A DNA stretch of 19,037 nt from UBA1715 sp045599365 (lineage in GTDB: Bacteria > Bacteroidota > Bacteroidia > Bacteroidales > UBA1715), in the NCBI GenBank assembly GCA_045599365.1, contig JAZRVS010000193.1:1-19037 (forward strand), in the 5' to 3' direction. Shown here piece after piece: positions 1 through 5,807 of this stretch. How positions within the stretch are numbered: the stretch's first letter is position 1; every line of letters begins with the position of its first letter. Below the pieces are notes generated by a model. That model did not search any database. It worked only from the letters and a program-made list of their open reading frames with translations, and was not told the DNA's origin. The position numbers were made by a program, and so were the translations under genes.

Positions 1-345
1 GCTCGTTCGGTACACAGAAAGAGCACTACGACCTGAAGAGGGTCAAGGCTCGGACGAAGTTTACAGAAATCCTGTATATCTTCTTCGGCATACACACGGC
101 AAACGTGGTGCAGCTAGCGAACAGGATAGAACAGAGATCCCAGCTGGCGGTTGCCTGAAACGAAAACATGCAGATAGAAAAGTGCTCCCGCAGGGGAAGT
201 ACGCCTCTGCCATTGAGAATAGACAAAAAATCTGGCCGAAACGACTGGAATGAGATATAAAAACGTAAATTTGACGAGTCGAATGCAGAAAACGGATGGG
301 ATCAGTCGCTGCCTCGCTCAAAACGAAAACATTAAACGACAATCC
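1..345 (+). mobile_element. Right-hand end of a probable insertion sequence
   Basis: This block comprises the transposase tail plus downstream non-coding DNA of similar, relatively high G+C. Composition drops to the AT-rich background at roughly 330-360, just before the 44-bp repeat at 364, so the right end of the element probably lies there. No terminal inverted repeat can be shown because the left end is outside the window, and the 345 boundary is an estimate from base composition only. Confidence 0.4.
3..158 (+). CDS. Transposase, C-terminal fragment (cut by window edge)
   Basis: Reading frame 3 is open from the left edge to a TGA at 156-158 and gives about 51 residues beginning SFGTQKEHYDLKRVKARTK, followed by a hydrophobic stretch ending HTANVVQLANRI. 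The pattern FGxxK...L.R.KARTK, then a short aliphatic helix, is what follows the last catalytic glutamate in many DDE-type insertion-sequence transposases, where the protein ends with a helix of the form 'ANxxxLA'. The rest of the gene lies outside the window, so I cannot tell whether the element is intact. The IS family is not certain from this fragment. The DNA here is about half G+C, clearly higher than the neighbouring genes, which fits a recently acquired element. Confidence 0.65.
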   Translation, partial: SFGTQKEHYDLKRVKARTKFTEILYIFFGIHTANVVQLANRIEQRSQLAVA

Positions 346-527
346 CTAATTATAAATAAGGCGACAATATACAAGTTGGCAGGACAATAATTTGGAATCA
401 AGTATCAGTAGTCAGTTTTCAATTTTCAATTTGATTTTCTTAATGGTTGAGCTGATTACTCAAAGAGATTCGACCAACAACTGATAATTGGTAACAGACA
501 ATTAAATTGCTACCATGATGTATATCC
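159..527. other. Gene-free stretch between IS transposase and ligase gene
   Basis: No convincing coding region is present on either strand. The first half is the presumed IS end. It contains aacgaaaacat twice (around 160 and 322) in the same orientation. The second half is very AT-rich and holds the 44-bp repeat at 364-407, then a low-complexity run rich in caattttcaattt (about 415-437). At 490-514 there is an imperfect inverted repeat around CAATTTAATTG, bracketed by GGTA/TACC, which could fold in the mRNA just after the ligase stop codon. It lacks a clean U-run, so I do not call it a terminator. Confidence 0.6.
364..407 (+). repeat. Dispersed 44-bp intergenic repeat, copy A
   Basis: This copy starts with acaatatacaagttg and ends with atcaagtatca. 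It matches 15756-15799 without gaps at 37 of 44 positions, including an identical first 15 bases. Both copies are intergenic and in the same orientation. It may be a relic of a small mobile or repeat family; its function is unknown. Confidence 0.6.
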
Positions 528-2384
528 TTACCGTAAATAATTGTCTATAAAATCTTCGTAACTGATTACTTGCGTGCCATTTGCTTTTGCTTTTTGTAAT
601 TTTGAACTACCAGAATTTGGATCAGCACATGCAAGGATTGTAGTTTCCTTGTTTACAGATGATTGAACAATCCATCCTGCTGCTTCAGCCTTTGCTGTTA
701 ACTCGTTACGTGAAATAGGTGCAGAACCAGTAAAGCATACTTTACCTTTTGCTTCTGTTGCTATGGTTGATTTCGCTGTTACATCTTCAAAAATGAAGAA
801 TTTTCGTAATTCGTTTATTTCTTCTTTGTTTTCGTTTAGATGTTTCTTAAATGCTGTAGCTGTTGTGTCAGCGAATCCATCAATGGAAGCTAATTCACCG
901 ATAGTGATGGATAGAACTTCGTCTAATGTTTTGTCTCCAATAAGTCGTAGCTTTTTTTCATCAAATGCTTTAAAATCAAAAGTTGCTAAAAATTCGGCAA
1001 CAGAAATAGGTTTTGACATAATATCTTGCATTTGAGATAAAATTTTTTCTCCGTTTATTCCTCCTGCATATTGATTGAGGATTGTTTTATTCTCCGTTTT
1101 GCACATTTCAAGAAAATCTTGAACTGAAACGCCACAATCTTCCATTTCTTGTACGAATGCATCGCCAGCGCCTTTTATGTCAAAGACTTTGAACATTTTT
1201 TTGAAGCGGTGCCCAACCTTTCTTGGACAACTTGGATTTATGCAAATTGGCATTCCCGATGAATTTACTTCAACTTTTCCACTACAAACAGGACAAGTAG
1301 TTGGTATTTCAAAAGCATTGATTTTGGGAGAAACAACATCAACAATTTGTGGAATTATCATGCCTGCTTTCGTTATATGGACATTAGCACCTTCGTATAT
1401 TCCTAATTCGTTCATTACATTGATATTAGCTACTGTTGCGTGTTCTACAGTTGTTCCATACAATTCAATAGGTTTAACATCAACAACGGGACTAAATATA
1501 GAGCCAGCTAATTGCCAACGAATTTTTACAACTTGTGTCAGTGCTACTTCATGTTCTGGTTTTACAGCCACATTATTGAGCGGAGTATGGCGAGCAAGAT
1601 CTTCTTTATTTACAATATTTTGTTTGAGTACAATTCCATCACGAGGATATTCGTTATCTTCAGTAACTTTATTCCTCCATTCTAAAACGTCTTCATAAGT
1701 AGGATTATTTAGGTAGCGAGGAATTGTAAATCCGTTTGATTTCAAATATTCCAATTTTTGGAGTTCCATGCTATCATTGGTATTGTTTGGATCAAATAAG
1801 TCATACGCAATGAAGTTTAGTTTGTCACAACCTTTGCCATCAAGACGTTTTATGATACCAGCGCATGCATTACGAGGATTTTTCATGTGTGAAAAATGTT
1901 GCTCAAATGATGTCTTGAACATAACCATTTCTCCGCGAACAAATCCTGTGAATGTACTAAATTGAGTAACAACATCTGGTATTTTTGTTACATTCTCGGT
2001 AATGTCTTCGCCATATTCAGAATCGCCACGAGAAAGAGCTTGAATTAGGGTGCCGTTTTTGTATTCTAAACATGCTCCAGCACCATCAATTTTTTCTTCG
2101 AGGACTAAATTTGAGTGGTCGTGGCTTTCCCACCATTTTTGGAAATCTGGAATATTCATACACTTAGACAGTGTACCCATAGTTATGGGAAGTTTGTATT
2201 TTTTGCTGATTCCTTTTAATTGATTGACATCGCTACCAATAACACCATTTTGTAATAATTCAGAATCGGGCTGCGTTTGTCTTAAAAGTTCAATCAAGTT
2301 ATCGTATTCAAAGTCTGTAACTAATTCATTACCTTGATAGTAAGCGTCTGCTAATTTTTTGATTTTTTCTTCTAATTCGGTCAT
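528..2384 (-). CDS. ligA: NAD-dependent DNA ligase, LigA-like, divergent
   Basis: This 618-residue protein should join 3'-OH and 5'-phosphate ends at nicks using NAD+. The full LigA layout is visible. The N-terminal Ia domain carries the NAD-binding YY...D...YD residues (Y15, Y16, D24, Y27, D28). The adenylation domain has catalytic K98 in KIDG, RGE at 150-152, NPRNA at 169-173, motif IV DGIVLK (K254) and motif V K275. An OB fold, a zinc finger with C364, C367, C381 and C386, a helix-hairpin-helix region and a C-terminal BRCT domain (about 545-618) follow. It is shorter than the usual 660-670 residues. OB-fold landmarks differ from housekeeping LigA: the GRTG loop reads QLAG and RAGDVIP reads TKAGMIIP. 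I start at MTELEE (2384), because an upstream in-frame ATG at 2465 would overlap the HPRT gene and adds residues unlike the family. It is the last gene of the operon, 31 bases after the HPRT stop. It could be a second ligase rather than the essential one. Confidence 0.85.
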   Translation of the reverse strand: MTELEEKIKKLADAYYQGNELVTDFEYDNLIELLRQTQPDSELLQNGVIGSDVNQLKGISKKYKLPITMGTLSKCMNIPDFQKWWESHDHSNLVLEEKIDGAGACLEYKNGTLIQALSRGDSEYGEDITENVTKIPDVVTQFSTFTGFVRGEMVMFKTSFEQHFSHMKNPRNACAGIIKRLDGKGCDKLNFIAYDLFDPNNTNDSMELQKLEYLKSNGFTIPRYLNNPTYEDVLEWRNKVTEDNEYPRDGIVLKQNIVNKEDLARHTPLNNVAVKPEHEVALTQVVKIRWQLAGSIFSPVVDVKPIELYGTTVEHATVANINVMNELGIYEGANVHITKAGMIIPQIVDVVSPKINAFEIPTTCPVCSGKVEVNSSGMPICINPSCPRKVGHRFKKMFKVFDIKGAGDAFVQEMEDCGVSVQDFLEMCKTENKTILNQYAGGINGEKILSQMQDIMSKPISVAEFLATFDFKAFDEKKLRLIGDKTLDEVLSITIGELASIDGFADTTATAFKKHLNENKEEINELRKFFIFEDVTAKSTIATEAKGKVCFTGSAPISRNELTAKAEAAGWIVQSSVNKETTILACADPNSGSSKLQKAKANGTQVISYEDFIDNYLR

Positions 2385-2415
2385 ATTTTCAGTTTTGAAA
2401 TGGATGAAATGTAGG

Positions 2416-2946
2416 TTAGTCAACCATATAATATAAATCAGGAAGATTTCTTCCGAAGTGGTCATAATCTAAACCACAACCAACAATCCACTTGTTCGAG
2501 GGAATTTCAATTGGTTTGTTTTGAATGTTGTATTCACTTGCGTTTACACCTTCGCGAATTGCCATGGGGCAAACAAATACGTTTTTTACTGCGGCAACTT
2601 GTTTACACCAATCAATCATAAATTTCATTGTTCCTCCAGAATCAATAATGTCTTCTAAAATGATGACATTTTTCCCTTGTAGTAACGATGTCTTGGGTAA
2701 ACTAATAACTTCAATTTCGTTTCTTTGACTGCCAGAATAACTTTTTAATAACGCATATTCAATGTCAAATGTTGTAGAGGGAAATTGTTCAAAAACTTTT
2801 TGAGAAAACCAATTCGCTCCATTAGCCATAACAATGAAAACTGCATCAAAATCTAGTTCATTTATTGTTTGAACAGTATCGTTGATAATGGTAGAAATTT
2901 TTTTTCTATCAAATAAAATCTCAAAATTTTTACCATTGATTTTCAT
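2416..2946 (-). CDS. hpt: Hypoxanthine phosphoribosyltransferase-like protein
   Basis: This is a 176-residue type I phosphoribosyltransferase, expected to make IMP or GMP from hypoxanthine or guanine and PRPP in the cytoplasm. The PRPP-binding loop VIILEDIIDSGGT spans 94-106, with acidic E98-D99 and the catalytic-type D102. The flexible-loop SY pair is S69-Y70, and the C-terminal purine/Mg region WIVGCGLDYDHFGRNLPD (153-170) closely resembles the Bacteroidota enzymes I know. The first loop reads MANGANWF, like the LNG of other Bacteroidota rather than the LKG of the human enzyme. The segment where HPRTs carry a base-contacting lysine (LLxK) reads PMAIRE, with no lysine, so purine specificity may differ or this may be a second copy. 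It starts 3 bases after the biotin-carrier stop codon, clearly in the same operon. Confidence 0.8.
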   Translation of the reverse strand: MKINGKNFEILFDRKKISTIINDTVQTINELDFDAVFIVMANGANWFSQKVFEQFPSTTFDIEYALLKSYSGSQRNEIEVISLPKTSLLQGKNVIILEDIIDSGGTMKFMIDWCKQVAAVKNVFVCPMAIREGVNASEYNIQNKPIEIPSNKWIVGCGLDYDHFGRNLPDLYYMVD

Positions 2947-2949
2947 AGG

Positions 2950-3612
2950 TTATTCTATTACAAATAATGGGTCGCCTTCCAATACTGCATCACCGTCATT
3001 TACAAGCATTGCCGTAATTTTACCATCTTTGTCAGCACAAACATTGTTGACCATTTTCATTGAATCCATAGTCAAAACCACATCTCCAGATTTTACAGTC
3101 GTACCTTCTAATAGCATAACTTTCACTATTGTGCCTGGAAGTGGAGCTGGGATTGCTTTGTCAGTATTTACATTTGGTTTTGTGGAAGTGCTAATAGAAG
3201 ATGAATTTTGTAAATCAACAACATCGCCCTCAACCAGCAAATTATTAGCAATATTCACATCAATTCTATGAATTTCGCCATCTTTATCTGCTGTAATGGT
3301 ACATTCTTTCCCATTAGATTCCATTGAAAATAATTTATCTCCTTTTTTTACGTTTTGTCCACTTGCTACATAGACTTTCATAATACTCAATGGTTGGTCT
3401 TTTGAAATCACGGGTTTTGCGACTGTAGAATTTTTTTGTTCTACAAGTTTGGGCTTTTCTGTTTGAACAGGAGGCGTAACAACAGTTCTTTCACGTTCAA
3501 TTTCTACTGTGAAGTTTTTGCCATTAACGTCCATATCAACAATGCCGTTTTGCATGGTATTGATAGCAACTTCGAAAGGTTTTCCTTGAATATTGAATTT
3601 GAACTTTTTCAT
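2950..3612 (-). CDS. Biotin carboxyl carrier protein with two biotinyl-type domains
   Basis: This 220-residue protein carries the carboxyl group for the neighbouring carboxyltransferase. The N-terminal 40 residues (MKKFKFNIQGKPFEV, then VNGKNFTVEIE) match the beta-strand start of Bacteroidota carriers. A linker rich in P, K, T and V (about 42-66) follows. The C-terminal domain (about 152-220) is a classic biotinyl fold with PAPLPGTI and the biotin site MDSMKM, K186 being the expected biotinylated lysine (usual motif EAMKM). A first copy of the fold lies at about 68-135, sharing the spacing GQNVKKGD...ADKDGEI. At the aligned site it reads MESNGK, placing G101 where the lysine should be. A Ser/Thr-rich linker (136-149) joins the two. 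Similar carriers I recall are about 140-170 residues with one domain. It lies 2 bases after the small epsilon-like gene. Confidence 0.85.
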   Translation of the reverse strand: MKKFKFNIQGKPFEVAINTMQNGIVDMDVNGKNFTVEIERERTVVTPPVQTEKPKLVEQKNSTVAKPVISKDQPLSIMKVYVASGQNVKKGDKLFSMESNGKECTITADKDGEIHRIDVNIANNLLVEGDVVDLQNSSSISTSTKPNVNTDKAIPAPLPGTIVKVMLLEGTTVKSGDVVLTMDSMKMVNNVCADKDGKITAMLVNDGDAVLEGDPLFVIE

Positions 3613-3614
3613 AA

Positions 3615-3809
3615 TTATTTTTGTAATTGATTGAAGCCAAATAGTTTAGAGTTCCAACTTGAGGAACTATTATGTTTGATGGTTAGTTTGTTTTCTTCAA
3701 AACCGCCACGAACATACAAATTTATAGCAGTAGCAATAGCAAGCATTTCTTCTTCTGTTGCTTCAGCATTGATTGATTTAACAACAATATTTTGAGAATC
3801 TTTTCCCAT
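3615..3809 (-). CDS. Small acyl-CoA carboxylase epsilon-like protein
   Basis: This is a 64-residue protein between the carboxyltransferase and biotin-carrier genes. It has no membrane segment, so it is not the OadG/gamma anchor of sodium-pumping decarboxylases. The pattern EATEEEMLAIATAINLYV (16-33) followed by a polar linker and SSWNSKLFGFNQL (50-62) resembles the layout of acyl-CoA carboxylase epsilon subunits: a 'PT.EElAAl..vl' helix, a variable linker, then a conserved 'S.W....R.L' tail. On that basis I infer a small accessory subunit that binds the carboxyltransferase. The match is by eye to a short pattern and so is tentative. Its ATG shares one base with the stop codon of the carboxyltransferase gene (TAATG), which implies translational coupling and argues that the gene is real. 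Confidence 0.7.
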   Translation of the reverse strand: MGKDSQNIVVKSINAEATEEEMLAIATAINLYVRGGFEENKLTIKHNSSSSWNSKLFGFNQLQK

Positions 3810-5368
3810 TACAAAGGCATATTAGAGTGTTTCTTCATAGGATTTGATTGTCGTTTTGTTCGTAACATTTCAAACGAACGAATAATTCTAAAACGCGTAT
3901 CGTGAGGCAGAATTACGTCATCAATATAGCCACGTTCTGCCGCTTGGTAGGGACTTGCAAATTTAGCTTCGTATTCTGCAATTTTTTCAGCTTTGAATTT
4001 CTTGCGTTCATCATCATTTTCTATTGCTTTCATTGCTTTCCCTTGTAAAATACCAATTGCGCCAGCAGCACCCATTACCGCAATTTCTGCGTTTGGCCAA
4101 GCGTAATTAACATCACCACGAAGTTGTTTACAACTCATTACGATATGAGCACCACCATACGATTTTCTAATGGTAATGGTAACTTTTGGAACGGTTGCTT
4201 CGCCGTATGCAAACAACAATTTTGCTCCGTGGTCAATAATTCCTGCGTATTCTTGTCCTGTTCCACAAAGGAAGCCTGGCACGTCAACTAAGGTGAGAAT
4301 TGGAATATTGAAAGCATCGCAGAAACGTACAAATCGACCCGCTTTGCGAGCGGCATTGCAATCTAAAACACCAGCCATACAGTTTGGTTGATTTGCTATG
4401 ATACCAGTTGATTGTCCATTGAAACGACCAAATCCACAGATAATATTTTTTGCAAAGTCTTTTTGAATTTCAAAGAAATTTTTGTCATCAACCAAAGTGT
4501 TGATGATTTCTTTCATATCGTATGGCTTATTGGGGTCATCAGGAACCAACGTATCTAGTTTTTCGTCAATACGATTATATGGGTCTGTAGTTGGCACTGG
4601 TGGAACGTCTTCCATATTATTTTGAGGAATAAAAGATATTAACTTGCGAACTAATTGCAAGCCTTCTTCTTCTGTTGGAGTAGTAAAATGGCAAACCCCA
4701 GATTTTGTGGAATGAACTAATGCTCCTCCAAGTTGTTGGTCTGTAACATCTTCTCCAGTAACGGTTTTAACGACTTTTGGACCAGTTATGTACATACAAC
4801 TATTTTGTTCCGTCATCAAAATGAAGTCAGTTAGAGCAGGAGAATAAACTGCACCACCAGCACAAAGACCAAAAATCAATGATATTTGAGGAATAACTCC
4901 TGAAGCAAGTATATTTCTTTCAAAAATTTCTCCAAATCCAGCAAGAGCGCATGCACCTTCTTGAATACGAGCACCACCAGAGTCATTGATACCGATAATT
5001 GGGGCTCCCATTTTCATTGCAAGATCCATTACCTTACAGATTTTTTGAGACATAGTTTCCGATAAAGTTCCAGCGATTACGGTAAAGTCTTGAGCATATA
5101 CAAACACCAATCTACCATCAATTGTTCCGCTACCAACAGCAACACCATCGCCATAGAAAACTTTCTTTTCCATTCCGAAATCGGTGCAACGATGTGTAAC
5201 GAACATATCAATTTCTTCAAAACTACCATCGTCAAGTAACATTTCGATGCGTTCACGGGCTGTGTATTTGCCTTTGCTATGTTGTGCTTCAATAGCTTTT
5301 TCGCCACCACCAGCTAATGCTTGTTCTTTTTTGGCAAGCAAATCTTCTATTTTCTCTTGGTTATTCAT
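3809..5368 (-). CDS. mmdA: Acyl-CoA carboxyltransferase (propionyl-CoA carboxylase beta / MmdA type)
   Basis: This 519-residue cytoplasmic carboxyltransferase moves CO2 between carboxybiotin and an acyl-CoA, most likely propionyl-CoA/methylmalonyl-CoA. Both crotonase-like halves are present. The N-terminal half has NDSGGARIQEG (128-138) and GGAVYSPA (171-178). The C-terminal half has VDVPGFLCGTGQEYAGII (361-378), the long HGAKLLFAYGEATVPK block (380-395), YGGAHIVM, and AEIAVMGAAGA (427-437). It ends KKHSNMPL, like the KKHxNIPL tail of PccB/MmdA proteins. Length is normal for the family. The usual PGFLPGTGQEYGGII reads C for P and A for G. Whether it works as methylmalonyl-CoA decarboxylase or propionyl-CoA carboxylase depends on partner genes outside the window. 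Its start overlaps the SRPBCC gene by 8 bases. Confidence 0.9.
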   Translation of the reverse strand: MNNQEKIEDLLAKKEQALAGGGEKAIEAQHSKGKYTARERIEMLLDDGSFEEIDMFVTHRCTDFGMEKKVFYGDGVAVGSGTIDGRLVFVYAQDFTVIAGTLSETMSQKICKVMDLAMKMGAPIIGINDSGGARIQEGACALAGFGEIFERNILASGVIPQISLIFGLCAGGAVYSPALTDFILMTEQNSCMYITGPKVVKTVTGEDVTDQQLGGALVHSTKSGVCHFTTPTEEEGLQLVRKLISFIPQNNMEDVPPVPTTDPYNRIDEKLDTLVPDDPNKPYDMKEIINTLVDDKNFFEIQKDFAKNIICGFGRFNGQSTGIIANQPNCMAGVLDCNAARKAGRFVRFCDAFNIPILTLVDVPGFLCGTGQEYAGIIDHGAKLLFAYGEATVPKVTITIRKSYGGAHIVMSCKQLRGDVNYAWPNAEIAVMGAAGAIGILQGKAMKAIENDDERKKFKAEKIAEYEAKFASPYQAAERGYIDDVILPHDTRFRIIRSFEMLRTKRQSNPMKKHSNMPL

Positions 5369-5804
5369 TTTTATCAGTATATCCTTGTAACAATTGAATT
5401 GGTAAGCTACCTAAAGCAAGAGCAATGCTATCAACAAGTTGTTGTAGTTGGTCTTTCTTTATCATTGGACGTGCAATTAATGGAATATTTGCTTTGAGAG
5501 TAACACGAATGCGTGTATCGTAAGGAGCAACTTGTTTGAGTTGTATCCAAATACGGAACATTTCATTCCCTTGAGTTCCAATTTTTAGAGTTTTGTATGG
5601 TTCTTTTTCAAGAATAGAAAGAGTAACACTCATACTACCCATTGCATGAATAGTAATAGAATCTTCGGAAAGTGTAATTTTTTCCTTTGCTTCAGGAGGA
5701 AGCAATTGTTCAAAATTTTGCAAATTTGTGATGAATCCAAATAGTTGAAAATCCTCACAAGTATTTTTAGTTATTTGACTTACAAATTCTAATTCTTTTG
5801 CCAT
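5361..5804 (-). CDS. SRPBCC-fold (START-like) protein
   Basis: This is a 147-residue soluble protein without signal peptide or membrane segments. The alternating pattern (SITIHAMGSMSVTLSILEKEPYKTLK, then RIWIQLKQV and TRIRVTLKANIP), with a C-terminal amphipathic helix (QQLVDSIALALGSLPI), fits the small SRPBCC/START-like proteins common in Bacteroidota, which hold hydrophobic ligands in a helix-grip cavity. The ligand and role are unknown. The gene starts 3 bases after the asnS stop and overlaps the carboxyltransferase start by 8 bases, so the proteins are made from one message. A link to acyl-CoA metabolism is only suggested by position. Confidence 0.7.
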   Translation of the reverse strand: MAKELEFVSQITKNTCEDFQLFGFITNLQNFEQLLPPEAKEKITLSEDSITIHAMGSMSVTLSILEKEPYKTLKIGTQGNEMFRIWIQLKQVAPYDTRIRVTLKANIPLIARPMIKKDQLQQLVDSIALALGSLPIQLLQGYTDKNE

Positions 5805-5807
5805 ATT

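Noticed and set aside
61..342. Open frame on the minus strand opposite the transposase tail
   Set aside because: It overlaps the well-matched transposase C terminus, has no recognisable motif and spans the presumed IS end. It looks like a by-product of the other strand.
415..437. Possible short tandem repeat (caattttcaattt)
   Set aside because: Only about two units in very AT-rich DNA; too short to separate from low complexity.
2385..2465. Upstream in-frame start for the ligase gene (27 extra residues)
   Set aside because: It would overlap the end of the HPRT gene by about 50 bases, and the extra residues do not resemble a ligase N terminus, whereas MTELEE does.
3615..3809. Reading the 64-residue protein as an OadG-type membrane gamma subunit
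   Set aside because: It has no hydrophobic membrane segment; the protein is polar throughout apart from one short amphipathic helix.
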